From NCBI GenBank assembly GCA_050018455.1, contig JBEKAA010000004.1, positions 248,001 through 312,000 of the forward strand: DNA of 64,000 bases. The letters run 5' to 3'. Below the pieces are notes generated by a model. That model saw nothing but the letters and a program-made list of their open reading frames with translations, ran no database searches and had not been told where the DNA came from. Below, piece after piece: positions 51,014 to 60,695 of this stretch. The translations under genes were made by a program, and so were the position numbers. Origin of the DNA: RBG-13-68-16 sp050018455. GTDB taxonomy: Bacteria > Acidobacteriota > Thermoanaerobaculia > Thermoanaerobaculales > Thermoanaerobaculaceae. The first letter of the stretch is position 1. The number at the start of each line of letters is the position of its first letter.

Positions 51014-53314
51014 ATGGATGAAGCGGTACAGGCCTTCTTGCTCGAGAGCCACGAAAACCTTCAGCAAATGGAGAAGGAGCTGGTGCTGCTCGAACAGCGC
51101 CCCGGCGACCGCGAACTGATCGCCAGCATCTTCAGGACGGTCCACACCGTCAAGGGCACCTGCGGGTTCTTCGCCTTCTCCCGGCTCGAGGTGCTCAGCC
51201 ACGCCGGCGAGAGCCTCCTCAGCCGCCTCCGCAGCGGCGAGCTCAGCGTCACACCCGAGATTGCGGACGCGCTCCTGGCGCTGGTCGATGCGATCGAGGA
51301 GAAGCTGGTGAGCATCGAAACACGAGGCGACGAAGGGACCGACGACAACGCTTCGCTGATCGCGCGCCTGACGACTCTTGCACAGCCGGGTGGAGAAATC
51401 CCGCCGCCCCCCGCTCCGCCAGGCCGGCCCGGCAAGAGCCCGCGCCGCAAGGCGACAGCGCGCCCCGCCAAGACCGGCGCGCGCCGCGGATCCGGCAAGG
51501 GCCCGCGATCCGCAAAGGCCAAGGTCTCCGTGGCCGCGGCAGCCCCGTCGGCCAAGCTGGCGGGAACCGGCGACGTCCGGCAAGCCGTCCAGGCGGCAAC
51601 GGTCACGGAAAGCGCCGTCCGGGTCGACGTCCGCCTTCTGGACGGGCTGATGGACCTCGTCGGCGAGCTGGTCCTCGTGCGCAACCGGATCGTGCAGCTC
51701 TCCGCCGTGAGCGCGGCGACCGAGCTGGCGAGCGCCTCGCAGTTCCTGGATCGCATTACGGACCAACTCCAGGACGACGTCACGCGGACCCGCCTGCAGC
51801 CCCTCAACACCCTGTTCAACCGCTTCCCTCGTCTGGTGCGCGACCTCGGCACGGCGTGCGGGAAGCAAGTCGCAATCGGGATGAGCGGGGGTGAGACGGA
51901 ACTGGACCGCAGCATCATCGAGTCCGTCAAGGATCCCCTGGTCCACCTCATCAGGAACGCAGTCGACCATGGCGTGGAGCCGCCGGAGGACCGTGTCGCC
52001 ACGGGCAAGCCGGCCCAGGGCCAGATCACCCTGAAGGCCTTCAACGAGGGCGGCCAGGTCGTGATCGAGCTGCGCGACGACGGCGGCGGTATGGACGCCG
52101 CGATCCTCAGGCGACGCGCGGTAGAGCAAGGTCTCGTGGCCGCCGATGAATCGGCGCAGCTCTCCGACCGCGAGGCGTTACGGCTCGTGTTCCTGCGCGG
52201 GTTCTCGACGGCCCGAAAGGTCACCAGCTTCTCGGGGCGCGGCGTCGGGATGGACGTTGTCAAGAACAACGTCGAGAGCATCGGCGGAACGGTCGAACTC
52301 GCGAGCGAGCTCGGGCGCGGGACCACGACGAGGATCAAGATCCCGCTCACGCTCGCCATCATCCCGGCCCTCATCGTCCGCAACGGCAAGCAGCGATACG
52401 CGATCCCCCAGAACAACCTGCTCGAGCTGGTCCGCCTGGAGGGGCAGCAGGCGCATGGCGGCATCGAACGCTTCCAGGGCGCACCGGTCTTCCGCCTGCG
52501 CGGCAAGCTCCTTCCCGTTGTCCACCTCAAGCACGAGCTCAGCGGCGGCAGACCAGGGGAGTTCGAGGTTCGGGCCCTGGCACGCGAGGCAGTGACCAAT
52601 ATCATCGTGCTGCAGGCCGACGGGAGGCAATTCGGCCTCGTGGTCGACGGAGTGGACGTTACCGAAGACATCGTGGTCAAGCCGCTGGGGCAGCTGCTCA
52701 AGGGCGCGCCGCTCTACGCCGGGGCGACGATCCTCGGTGACGGGAGCGTCGCGCTCATCCTCGACATCGTCGGCCTGGCGCAGCGAGCCCATGTCCTTGC
52801 GGACGCCGCGCCGCGTGTCGTGGCGGCACGGCCCGCCGGCGCGGAGGAGGCCGTCGAACGCCAGCAGGTGCTGCTGTTCCGCGGGCCCGAGAGCGGGCGC
52901 ATGGTCATACCACTCGAGAAGGTCGCTCGGCTGGAGACGTTTCCGATCTTGGCCGTGGAGAGGATCGGCGGGCGCGAGGTCGTCCAGTACAGGGGCGGCA
53001 TCCTGCCACTGCTGCGCGTGCCCTCCCATTTTGCGGGCGAGCGCGACAGGGTGCGGCTCGGCACGACGGTCGAGGCGCAGGACCACCTCCACGTCGTTGT
53101 GTTCACCGAGGAGGGGCGCCAGCTCGGCCTCGTCGTCGACGAGATCCTCGATATCGTCGAGGAGCGGTTCACCGTCGAGGGCGTCGGGGTTCGTGAGGGT
53201 GTGCTGGGCAGCGCGATCGTCAAGGGTCGTGTCACCGAGCTCCTCGACGTCCAGAAGATCATCGGCGAGGCGCAGACCCCGGGGCGTCGGCGCGGCTCGG
53301 GTGACGGACAGTAG
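51014..53314 (+). CDS. cheA: Chemotaxis histidine kinase CheA with two CheW-like domains
   Basis: A 766-aa kinase. The P1 phosphotransfer domain has FRTVHTVKGTCGFF (H44). No clear P2; instead a Pro/Lys/Arg-rich linker (residues about 125-195). P3/P4: LDGLMDLVGELVLVRNRI, HLIRNAVDHGVE (N box), DDGGGMD, GRGVGMDVV. Two tandem P5/CheW-like modules follow (residues about 470-600 and 620-755), each with the RYAIPQNN- or GRMVIPLEK-type start and a GLVVD segment, whereas most CheAs have one. Start at MDEAVQAFLLES (ATG 51014); an ATG at 50990 is also in frame. Confidence 0.93.
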   Translation: MDEAVQAFLLESHENLQQMEKELVLLEQRPGDRELIASIFRTVHTVKGTCGFFAFSRLEVLSHAGESLLSRLRSGELSVTPEIADALLALVDAIEEKLVSIETRGDEGTDDNASLIARLTTLAQPGGEIPPPPAPPGRPGKSPRRKATARPAKTGARRGSGKGPRSAKAKVSVAAAAPSAKLAGTGDVRQAVQAATVTESAVRVDVRLLDGLMDLVGELVLVRNRIVQLSAVSAATELASASQFLDRITDQLQDDVTRTRLQPLNTLFNRFPRLVRDLGTACGKQVAIGMSGGETELDRSIIESVKDPLVHLIRNAVDHGVEPPEDRVATGKPAQGQITLKAFNEGGQVVIELRDDGGGMDAAILRRRAVEQGLVAADESAQLSDREALRLVFLRGFSTARKVTSFSGRGVGMDVVKNNVESIGGTVELASELGRGTTTRIKIPLTLAIIPALIVRNGKQRYAIPQNNLLELVRLEGQQAHGGIERFQGAPVFRLRGKLLPVVHLKHELSGGRPGEFEVRALAREAVTNIIVLQADGRQFGLVVDGVDVTEDIVVKPLGQLLKGAPLYAGATILGDGSVALILDIVGLAQRAHVLADAAPRVVAARPAGAEEAVERQQVLLFRGPESGRMVIPLEKVARLETFPILAVERIGGREVVQYRGGILPLLRVPSHFAGERDRVRLGTTVEAQDHLHVVVFTEEGRQLGLVVDEILDIVEERFTVEGVGVREGVLGSAIVKGRVTELLDVQKIIGEAQTPGRRRGSGDGQ

Positions 53315-53325
53315 GCGGGTTGCCG

Positions 53326-53760
53326 ATGCGACGGCTCTGCACTTTCTATCTCGACGACATGCTGTTCGGCATCGACGTCGACGCCGTTCAGGAGGTGCTT
53401 CGCTATCAGACTATGACGCCGGTCCCGCTCGCTCCCACCGTGGTTGCCGGGCTCATCAACCTGCGCGGCCAGATCGTGACGGCGCTCGACCTGCGGCGCA
53501 GGCTCGAGCTCCCGGAGCGACCAGTGGGCCTCCTCCCCACCAACGTCGTGCTGCGAAGCAGCGCGGTGGGGGCGAGCCTCCTGGTGGACTCGATCGGCGA
53601 GGTGCTCGAGGTGGACGACGAGAGTTTCGAGCCGCCGCCTGAAACGACTCAGGGAATAACGCGCGAGCTGATTCTCGGCGCGTACAAGCTGCCGGATCAG
53701 CTGCTGCTCCTGCTCGATTTGAAGAAAACGCTCGAGATCGGAACCGAGGTGCAGGCTTGA
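53326..53760 (+). CDS. cheW: Chemotaxis coupling protein CheW
   Basis: A 144-aa CheW. CTFYLDDMLFGIDVDAVQEV, VAGLINLRGQIVTALDLRRR and ASLLVDSIGEVLEVDD are the standard blocks. Couples receptors to CheA. ATG at 53326; 11 bp after cheA. Same operon. Confidence 0.93.
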   Translation: MRRLCTFYLDDMLFGIDVDAVQEVLRYQTMTPVPLAPTVVAGLINLRGQIVTALDLRRRLELPERPVGLLPTNVVLRSSAVGASLLVDSIGEVLEVDDESFEPPPETTQGITRELILGAYKLPDQLLLLLDLKKTLEIGTEVQA

Positions 53761-53887
53761 GAACGACCTCGGCCTCGCCGCCGGCCGGGACGGCGCGGTT
53801 CTCGACTGAGGCCGGTGTTGGAACCGCAGGCCGCTGGGTATCTTCGAGGGCTGCTGCTCGGTGCAGGGTATGAAGCTAGGGGGACTC

Positions 53888-54355
53888 ATGCGCAGGTTCT
53901 GGGTTTCTGCTGTGATTCTCGGCACTGTTCTGGTGTTCGGAGGAGGCGCCTCCGGAGACGACCTGGGGTTCGCGGTGATCGTCAATGCGGCGAACCCCGT
54001 CGAATCGCTTTCACGGTCGGAGCTCTCGAACATCTTCCTGAAGCAGGAGTCCGCCTGGCCCGACGGCCAGGTGATCCTTCCCGTGGACCAGGCGGAGAGC
54101 TCTCCGGTGAGGGCCGAGTTCTCGCGGGTCGTCCTCAGGAGACCCGTCGCCGCCGTGAAGAGCTTCTGGCAGAAGCAGATCTTCTCCGGCTCCGCGGTTC
54201 CGCCGGTCGAGAAGACTTCGAGCGCGGACGTCGCGATATACGTCAGCAATTTCCGCGGAGCGGTGGGCTATGTCGGGGTGATACAGCAGCTGCGCGAGGG
54301 CAAGGCCGTAGTGAGCCTGCCCTCGGGCGTCAAGGTCGTTCGACTCACTGAGTGA
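53888..54355 (+). CDS. Small periplasmic phosphate-binding-protein-like (PBP_like_2) protein
   Basis: A 155-aa protein with a signal peptide (MRRFWVSAVILGTVLVFGGG, cleavage near ASGDD). The mature part, FAVIVNAANPVESLSRSELS then NIFLKQESAWPDGQVI and FRGAVGYVGV, matches short PstS-like type 2 binding proteins, with the SRSEL-x-x-IFL motif. Start ATG at 53888 with AGGGGGACTC upstream; weaker starts lie 18-27 bp upstream. Sits directly before the receptor gene, so it may present a ligand to it. Confidence 0.78.
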   Translation: MRRFWVSAVILGTVLVFGGGASGDDLGFAVIVNAANPVESLSRSELSNIFLKQESAWPDGQVILPVDQAESSPVRAEFSRVVLRRPVAAVKSFWQKQIFSGSAVPPVEKTSSADVAIYVSNFRGAVGYVGVIQQLREGKAVVSLPSGVKVVRLTE

Positions 54356-54405
54356 TTTTCGGACGGGGCCGGTGCGTTGGGCTGCCGGCCGAGGTGGGGG
54401 CTACG

Positions 54406-55968
54406 ATGCTGAAAAATCTGCGTTTCCTTTACAAGATCTGGGCGATGCCGGTGATCGCCGGGACTGGCACGGCGATCGTGCTCATCGCGGTTCAGATCGG
54501 CATGGCAGCAAACGGCAGATCAATCCACAGAACGGAGAGCGGTTACGTCCCTGCCCTCGAGCTGGCGCGCGACCTCGATGAGGCGCTGCGGACGGTCCAG
54601 AGAGGCCTGCAGGACGCGGTCGGGGCCTCCGATACGGGCCTCCTCCGCGAACCGGACAAGGCGCGCGATCTCTTCCTCTCACGCGTCGCGGATGGCGGTA
54701 AGAACGAAACGCTCGACGCCCGGGAGTTGCAGGGGCTCGGCGAGGCCTTTCGAAGCTACTACACCAGCGCGCGCGACGTCAGCACCCGCCTGATCGCGCG
54801 GGAGAGCGGCGAGGGCATCAGCGCCGCCCTCGAACGCATGAGGAGCGAGTATCTGGCTCTCAGCGGCCGGGTCGACGCCCTTCGGACCCACTCGAGGGAG
54901 GAAATGACGCGGGGCTTCGACGAGATGCTGCAGGGCCAGCGGTCGATCACGCGCGTCCTGCTGCTCGTCATCGTCGTGAGCGGTATCGTGTTCATCGCTC
55001 TCACGCTCACCGTCGTCCGGTCGATCACGACGCCGCTCCGCGAGGTGACCGACGTCGCCGCCGGACTTGCGCAGGGCGAGTTGACCAAGCGCGTGCATGT
55101 CGACTCCTCCGACGAGATAGGCGCCATGGGCACGGCGCTCAACGGAGCCCTCGACAAGATCGCTGGCACAATCCGGACCATCGCCGAGAACGCCAACGGT
55201 CTGGGCACTGCGTCGGAGGAGCTGACGGCCGTGAGCCAGGAGATGACCGGCAGCGCCGACCAGACCGCGACCCAGGCCAATGCGGTCTCGGCAGCCGCGG
55301 ACCAGGTCAGCAAGAACGTGCATACGGTCGCCACGGCGGTCGAAGAAATGACGGCCAGCATCAGGGAGATCGCCCGCAACGCGCACGAGGCAGCCAGGGT
55401 CGCGACCGACGCCGTGCGGGTCGCCGACAGCACCAACACGACCATCACCAAGCTCGGCGACAGCAGCTCCCAGATCAGCAACGTCGTCAAGGTCATCACG
55501 TCGATCGCCGAGCAGACGAATCTTCTCGCCCTGAACGCAACCATCGAAGCGGCACGGGCCGGAGAGGCGGGCAAGGGGTTCGCGGTCGTGGCCAACGAGG
55601 TCAAGGAGCTGGCCAAGGCCACGGCGAGCGCAACCGACGACATCGGGCGGAAGATAGCGACGATCCAGGGGGACACGACCGGCGCCGTGGAGGCGATCGG
55701 CCGGATCGGGACCATCATCAAGCAGATTTACGATATCCAGAACACGATCGCGAGCGCGGTCGAGGAGCAGACCGCGACCACCAACGAGATCGCCCGCAAC
55801 GTCGCCGAGGCGGCGCGCGGCAGCAGCGACATCGCCCAGAACATCACGGGCGTGGCGCACGCCGCGCATGGAACGTCTTCGGGGGCGTCCTCGACTCAAG
55901 AGGCGGCGCGAGAGCTGGCTGGCATGGCCGATACGCTGCTCAGGCTGGTTGCGCAGTTCCGGGTGTGA
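54406..55968 (+). CDS. Methyl-accepting chemotaxis protein
   Basis: A 520-aa receptor. TM1 about residues 12-32, a roughly 155-residue periplasmic helical domain (4HB-like), TM2 about 185-207 (VLLLVIVVSGIVFIALTLTV), HAMP (ITTPLREVTDVAAGLAQGEL), and a long signalling coiled coil with the tip EQTNLLALNATIEAARAGEA. No C-terminal CheR-tethering pentapeptide (ends VAQFRV). ATG at 54406 with GAGGTGGGGG upstream. Confidence 0.93.
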   Translation: MLKNLRFLYKIWAMPVIAGTGTAIVLIAVQIGMAANGRSIHRTESGYVPALELARDLDEALRTVQRGLQDAVGASDTGLLREPDKARDLFLSRVADGGKNETLDARELQGLGEAFRSYYTSARDVSTRLIARESGEGISAALERMRSEYLALSGRVDALRTHSREEMTRGFDEMLQGQRSITRVLLLVIVVSGIVFIALTLTVVRSITTPLREVTDVAAGLAQGELTKRVHVDSSDEIGAMGTALNGALDKIAGTIRTIAENANGLGTASEELTAVSQEMTGSADQTATQANAVSAAADQVSKNVHTVATAVEEMTASIREIARNAHEAARVATDAVRVADSTNTTITKLGDSSSQISNVVKVITSIAEQTNLLALNATIEAARAGEAGKGFAVVANEVKELAKATASATDDIGRKIATIQGDTTGAVEAIGRIGTIIKQIYDIQNTIASAVEEQTATTNEIARNVAEAARGSSDIAQNITGVAHAAHGTSSGASSTQEAARELAGMADTLLRLVAQFRV

Positions 55969-55979
55969 GGGAGGCAAGA

Positions 55980-56366
55980 ATGCGTGCGCTTGTACTCGAC
56001 GATTCGCGGGCGATGCGGACGATCCTCAAGGGGGTCCTGACCGAGGTGGGTTTCGAGGTGCAGGAGGCGGCGAGTGTGCGGGATGCGATCGCGGTCCTCG
56101 AGCAGGGCCCCGATTTCGACCTCGCTCTGGTCGACTGGAACCTGCCTGATATCGAGGGGATCGAGTTCGTTCGGAGGGTCCGCGCGCAGCGCAAGCACGA
56201 CGGCGTCAAACTCATGATGGTGACCACCGAGACGGAGACGGCTCAGGTCGCCAACGCGATTCGTGCCGGCGCCAACGAGTACATCATGAAGCCTTTCTCC
56301 AAGCAGGCGGTCGCGGAGAAGCTTGTTCTTCTCGGTTTTACGCTCCCGCAAGGCGAGAATGCGTAA
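55980..56366 (+). CDS. cheY: Chemotaxis response regulator CheY
   Basis: A 128-aa receiver: LDDS (residues 6-9), D52 (LALVDWNLPDIEG), T in MVTTETE and K in YIMKPFSK. GAGGGAGGCAAG precedes the ATG. Overlaps cheB by 8 bp. Confidence 0.9.
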   Translation: MRALVLDDSRAMRTILKGVLTEVGFEVQEAASVRDAIAVLEQGPDFDLALVDWNLPDIEGIEFVRRVRAQRKHDGVKLMMVTTETETAQVANAIRAGANEYIMKPFSKQAVAEKLVLLGFTLPQGENA

Positions 56367-57483
56367 GATCAGAGTGCTTGTCGTGGACGACGCCGCAGTG
56401 GTGCGGCGCCTCGTCTCCGAGGCACTGGCCGGCGACCCCGCCATCGAGATCGCCGGCGTGGCGCCGACGGGAAGGCTGGCCCTCGCCAAGCTGCCCCATT
56501 TGAGCCCGGACCTCGTGACGCTGGACGTCGAGATGCCCGGGATGAGCGGTCTCGAGACCCTGGCCGAGATACGAACCTACTACCCAGACCTGCCCGTCAT
56601 CATGCTGAGCGCGCACACGGAACAGGGCGCCGCGATCACGCTGGAGGCGCTTTCGCTCGGAGCGAGCGACTACCTCCCGAAACCGGCGGGCCTTTCGAAC
56701 CTGGAAGAGACACGCGAGTACCTCCGCGAGCAGCTCATCCCGAAGGTCAAAGCCCTCTGCGCGGGCCGGGTCGGCCACGCCGTCTCCGCTCTGGTCGCGC
56801 AACCGGCGCCCGAGGGCACGAGACGGGCGGCGGTCCAACCGCGTGCCGACCGGCTCGAGATCGTCGGCATCGGCGTCTCGACCGGCGGGCCGAACGCCCT
56901 GGCGACCTTGTTGTCGGGGGTCGCACGCGATTTTCCGCTGCCGATCGTGGTGGTCCAGCACATGCCGCCCGTCTTCACCCGGCTGCTTGCTGAGCGGCTC
57001 TCCGACAGCACGCCTTTGAAGGTGCGCGAGGCGGTTCCGGGGGGCGTGCTCGAGCCCGGGGTGGTCTGGCTCGCGCGCGGCGACTATCACCTCGTTGTCG
57101 AACGGGAAGGCAAGCGCCTGAGCGTGAACATCAATCAGGAGCCGCGGGAGAACTCCTGCCGTCCTTCGGTCGATGTCCTGTTCCGCTCTCTGGCTCGGGT
57201 GTTCGGCGGCAGGTCCCTGGCCGTTGTGCTGACCGGCATGGGGCGCGACGGGCTTCAGGGCTGTCAGGAGATTCGCGACGTTGGGGGACAGGTGGTCGTG
57301 CAGGACGAGGCCACGAGCGTGGTTTGGGGCATGCCGGGGTTCGTGGCCAATGCCGGGCTGGCACACGCGATCGTGCCGCTCGGCCTGGTCGCGGGCGAGA
57401 TGGAACGCCGCGCGTGGGCGCGGCGAAGCCGGGCGATGGCAGCGATGTCCGCTGGCGGGGGGAGGGCGATTTCAGGTGAGTGA
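56359..57483 (+). CDS. cheB: Chemotaxis glutamate methylesterase/deamidase CheB
   Basis: A 374-aa protein: receiver (VVDDAAVV; D56 in VTLDVEMPG) and methylesterase domain with catalytic S174 (GVSTGGPNAL), H201 (VVQHMPP) and D297 (GMGRDG). Removes methyl groups from receptors or deamidates them. Start overlaps the end of cheY. Three bases separate it from cheR. Confidence 0.93.
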   Translation: MRKIRVLVVDDAAVVRRLVSEALAGDPAIEIAGVAPTGRLALAKLPHLSPDLVTLDVEMPGMSGLETLAEIRTYYPDLPVIMLSAHTEQGAAITLEALSLGASDYLPKPAGLSNLEETREYLREQLIPKVKALCAGRVGHAVSALVAQPAPEGTRRAAVQPRADRLEIVGIGVSTGGPNALATLLSGVARDFPLPIVVVQHMPPVFTRLLAERLSDSTPLKVREAVPGGVLEPGVVWLARGDYHLVVEREGKRLSVNINQEPRENSCRPSVDVLFRSLARVFGGRSLAVVLTGMGRDGLQGCQEIRDVGGQVVVQDEATSVVWGMPGFVANAGLAHAIVPLGLVAGEMERRAWARRSRAMAAMSAGGGRAISGE

Positions 57484-57486
57484 GTC

Positions 57487-58326
57487 ATGCCTCTAGCAGC
57501 GAACGACTTCGAACTCGTACGTCAGATCGTGCGGGAGCACGTCGGCATCCTGCTCGACAACTGGAAGACGAGTCTCGTCGAGACGCGCCTCTCGACGATT
57601 GCGAGGGACGAACGCCTGGCGGGTGTGGACGATCTCGTGAAGCATCTGCGCTCCCGGCCGCGTGGCCCGTTGTCCACGCGCGTCGTCGAGTCGCTGCTCA
57701 CGACCGAGACGTCGTTCTTCCGCGACCTGCACCCGTTCGAGGCGCTGCGTCAGTTCGTCATTCCGGATCTGATCACGCAGAGGCAGGCGAGGCGCAGGCT
57801 GGCGATCTGGTCGGCCGGCTGCGCCTCCGGCCAGGAGATCTACAGCGTCGCGATGTTGATCCGCGAGCATTTCCCCTCGCTCCTGGACTGGTCGCTCCAG
57901 CTGGTGGGCACCGATGTCTCGTCGACCATGCTTACGAAAGCGGAGAAGGGCCGGTACACCGAACTCGAGATCAACCGCGGCCTTCCTGCCGCCGCGCTGG
58001 TGAAGTACTTCGAGCAGCATGCCCTCGATTGGCAAATCAAGCTCGAGGTGCGTGCGATGGTCGAGTTCGTGCAGATGAACCTGGCTGGAAGCTGGCGCGC
58101 GCTGCCCAAGATGGATATCATCTTCATGCGTAACGTCCTCGTCTATTTCGACGTGGAAAAGAAACGTGAGATTCTGGCAAAGGTGAGACGTCAACTCCAC
58201 CCGGAAGGGTTCCTCTTTCTCGGTGGTGCTGAGTCAACGATCAACCTGGACGACGATTTCCAGCCAACCTATTTCGGGCCAGCGGTCGTCTACAGGCTGC
58301 GCGCGCGCGTTGGAGATGCTGCATGA
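57487..58326 (+). CDS. cheR: Chemotaxis receptor methyltransferase CheR
   Basis: A 279-aa SAM-dependent methyltransferase. The N-terminal helical domain contains LLTTETSFFRD; the SAM motif is IWSAGCASGQEIYSVAMLI. GTDVSSTMLTKAEKGRYTEL and IIFMRNVLVYFDVEKKREIL follow. No TPR. Overlaps cheX-like by 4 bp (ATGA). Confidence 0.94.
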   Translation: MPLAANDFELVRQIVREHVGILLDNWKTSLVETRLSTIARDERLAGVDDLVKHLRSRPRGPLSTRVVESLLTTETSFFRDLHPFEALRQFVIPDLITQRQARRRLAIWSAGCASGQEIYSVAMLIREHFPSLLDWSLQLVGTDVSSTMLTKAEKGRYTELEINRGLPAAALVKYFEQHALDWQIKLEVRAMVEFVQMNLAGSWRALPKMDIIFMRNVLVYFDVEKKREILAKVRRQLHPEGFLFLGGAESTINLDDDFQPTYFGPAVVYRLRARVGDAA

Positions 58327-58835
58327 ACGACATCGAAGAAGCAATCGTCAACATCACTCAGAACATCTGGGAGTCGATCCTGGGCCTCGAAGTCCAGCGT
58401 GCCCGCGACGTCGCACAGCTCACCCGCGCAACTCGTGAGAAGAGCCTCACGGGGTGCGTCCAGCTTGCCGGGGCATGGGAGGGAAGCGTTTTCCTCTACT
58501 GCACCGCGCCGCTTGCCGGCGAGGTCGCCGCCACGATGTTCGGAACCAGCCCGGATACTTTGCGCAACGGCGACGTGGAGGACGCTCTCGGGGAGCTCAC
58601 GAACATGGTTGCCGGCAACCTGAAGATCGTGCTGCCGAGGCCCTGTCAACTCTCGTTGCCCGCGGTCGTCGAGGGGATCGACTACAGGGTGATCGTGCCC
58701 GGGACCAAGATCGCGGGCCAGGTCCTCTTCGAGTCCAACTCCCAACCTCTCCTTGTCACGGTGCTCGAGGGTGGGGCGATGGGGGCAAAACGGGTGAGCG
58801 CTTCGCAGGCGGAAGCCGGGTCGAAGGAGTCCTGA
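58323..58835 (+). CDS. CheX/CheC-type phosphatase-like protein
   Basis: A 170-aa protein. DALGELTNMVAGNLK carries the E-x2-N catalytic motif of CheX/CheC/FliY phosphatases, which dephosphorylate CheY. CheX usually pairs two such helices; only one E-x2-N is seen here, as in CheX. A Gly/Ser-rich end follows. Confidence 0.83.
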   Translation: MNDIEEAIVNITQNIWESILGLEVQRARDVAQLTRATREKSLTGCVQLAGAWEGSVFLYCTAPLAGEVAATMFGTSPDTLRNGDVEDALGELTNMVAGNLKIVLPRPCQLSLPAVVEGIDYRVIVPGTKIAGQVLFESNSQPLLVTVLEGGAMGAKRVSASQAEAGSKES

Positions 58836-58838
58836 TAG

Positions 58839-60062
58839 ATGGGGTTCATGGGCCGGCTCGGCGACATGCCGTTCCAGGACATCGTCCAGATGCTCTCGAT
58901 GTCCCAGCGGACCGGCCGGCTGACGCTGACCCACGGCGCCGCCAAGGCGGTGATCCTTTTCAGGCAGGGCGAGATCCTGGGGGCCACCTGCGACTCGGTC
59001 GGGGAGTCGCTGGGTCAGGCTCTGCTGGCGCGCAGCGCGGTCACGGAATCCGTCCTCGCTCTCGCCCTCGAAGCGCAGCAGAGGACGGTACCGGCGCGTC
59101 TGTTGGGGGCGATCCTCGTCGAGATGAACGTGGTTCAGCCAGAGACCGTCGAGGAGGTCGTCCGCAAGCAGGTCCAGAGCGTCATCGACGAGGTCGTGCG
59201 CTGGACCGACGGCGCCTTCAGGTTCGAGCGCCTCGAGCATCCGGAGTACCTGAACGCCGGTTTTGCGGACAGCGAGATGCTCCTGAAGTCCGGGTTGCGC
59301 GCCGATCAGGTGATGCTCGACGCGGCCCGGCACCTCGACGAGACGGGCGCCGACGATAATGGTGAGCCGCCCCCAATCCTGTCGTTCCCCCGCCGCGCAA
59401 AGGGGCCGTCAGCCGGTTCGCCCAAGCGGGCCACCGTCGACATGGGGGACACGCTGACGGCCAACCAGATCATCGCGGCACTCACCGAGGGCGATGCGGA
59501 CGACGCTGCAGCGGCGGAGGCATCCGCCGCTGTCGAGGCGGCAGCCGCTTCCCCGTCCGAGGTGACGTTCCTCAAGTCCATCATCGACGAGACCCGCTCC
59601 TCGGACTTCATCGGCGAGATCGGCCTGATGATCATGAGGTGCGGGGCGAGGATCGTCCGGCGTGGCGTCCTGTTCTCGGTGAGCCAGGGGCAGGTGCGTG
59701 GTATCGGCGAATTCGGCCTGGACCTCTCGGGTCCCAGGGCGTACGAGAGGGTGCGGAAGATGAGGATCCCGTTGATCGATCCATCTGTCTTCCGCACGGT
59801 GCTTGAGAGCGGCCGGAGCTTCCGCGGACGGCTTGCGAAGACGTTCTGGGACGAGTACCTGATCAGACAGCTCGGAGGAGAAGAGCCGGACGAGGTCATC
59901 GCAGTGCCGATGTCGGTCGGCGGGAAAGTTGTCTCGATCTTTTTCGGCGACAACGTTTCTTCCGGGGACCCCATCGGGTCCATCGAGATGCTCGAACTCC
60001 TGATGTTGTATGCGTCCCTCGGGATGGAGAGGATGCTTCGCTCTGCCAAGGTCGATGGTTAG
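58839..60062 (+). CDS. DUF4388 (PATAN-like) signalling protein
   Basis: A 407-aa protein. The N-terminal 150 residues form a DUF4388 unit: MGFMGRLGDMPFQDIVQMLS, RTGRLTLTHGAAKAVILFRQ, GEILGATCDS. An Ala/Asp-rich linker (residues about 205-245) and a C-terminal domain (EIGLMIMRCGARIVRRGVLF, then EVIAVPMSVGGKVVSIFFGD, GAF-like) follow. DUF4388 proteins go with receivers and gliding or pilus control in other phyla. 3 bp after cheX-like, so in the operon. Its stop overlaps the convergent receiver gene. Confidence 0.8.
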   Translation: MGFMGRLGDMPFQDIVQMLSMSQRTGRLTLTHGAAKAVILFRQGEILGATCDSVGESLGQALLARSAVTESVLALALEAQQRTVPARLLGAILVEMNVVQPETVEEVVRKQVQSVIDEVVRWTDGAFRFERLEHPEYLNAGFADSEMLLKSGLRADQVMLDAARHLDETGADDNGEPPPILSFPRRAKGPSAGSPKRATVDMGDTLTANQIIAALTEGDADDAAAAEASAAVEAAAASPSEVTFLKSIIDETRSSDFIGEIGLMIMRCGARIVRRGVLFSVSQGQVRGIGEFGLDLSGPRAYERVRKMRIPLIDPSVFRTVLESGRSFRGRLAKTFWDEYLIRQLGGEEPDEVIAVPMSVGGKVVSIFFGDNVSSGDPIGSIEMLELLMLYASLGMERMLRSAKVDG

Positions 60063-60433
60063 GTATCCTTGGATATGGCCGGCTCGCTCGGATCGCGCAA
60101 CTGGCTGATGAGCTGCTCGAAGTCGAACGGTTTTGGGAGCAGGCGCCAGCGGCCGTCGAGAACGCCGGCACGGACCTCTTCATGATCCGTGTACCCCGAC
60201 ATGATCACGGCCTTGAGGAGTGGCCAGCGCTCGCGGAGGCGCCCGATGACCCGGTGGCCGGGCAATCCGGGTAGCCGGAGGTCAGCGAGCACGGCCTCGA
60301 ACGGTTGGTCGTCCGGAAGGCGGTCAGCCTCATCGCCGGTGGCCACCGCTGCAACGGTGTGGCCGAGGCACTGGAGCATTCGCACGACCGTGCTGCGCAC
60401 GCCCGGGTCGTCCTCGACGACGAGGATCCGCAT
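60059..60433 (-). CDS. CheY-like single-domain response regulator
   Basis: A 124-aa receiver: VEDD, D51 (VLADLRLPGLPG), S in IMSGYTD and K in LLPKPF. Resembles the receivers attached to hybrid kinases. Convergent with the DUF4388 gene, overlapping by 4 bp. Confidence 0.87.
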   Translation of the reverse strand: MRILVVEDDPGVRSTVVRMLQCLGHTVAAVATGDEADRLPDDQPFEAVLADLRLPGLPGHRVIGRLRERWPLLKAVIMSGYTDHEEVRAGVLDGRWRLLPKPFDFEQLISQLRDPSEPAISKDT

Positions 60434-60695
60434 GCTTCACTCCCCGTTCTCGGCCTCCTGCCGCTGCATGCCCTGAAGCCGCCGGAGGCCGTCGCGCCGA
60501 TCATACGCCGCGTTTGTCCTTCGGCGAGACCCCTCATGAAAAGTCCAGGGTAGATTGGGTGGGATCGTCTGCGAGGGTGGCGGGACGAAGCTCATTTGGG
60601 AAATGTCTGGTCACTGCTTTCTTGACCGCCATCCTGGGACTCCCTAAACTCCTTGCGGTTCCGGGGCCGTCAATGTCCTCAGGGAGGGGCAGGCC

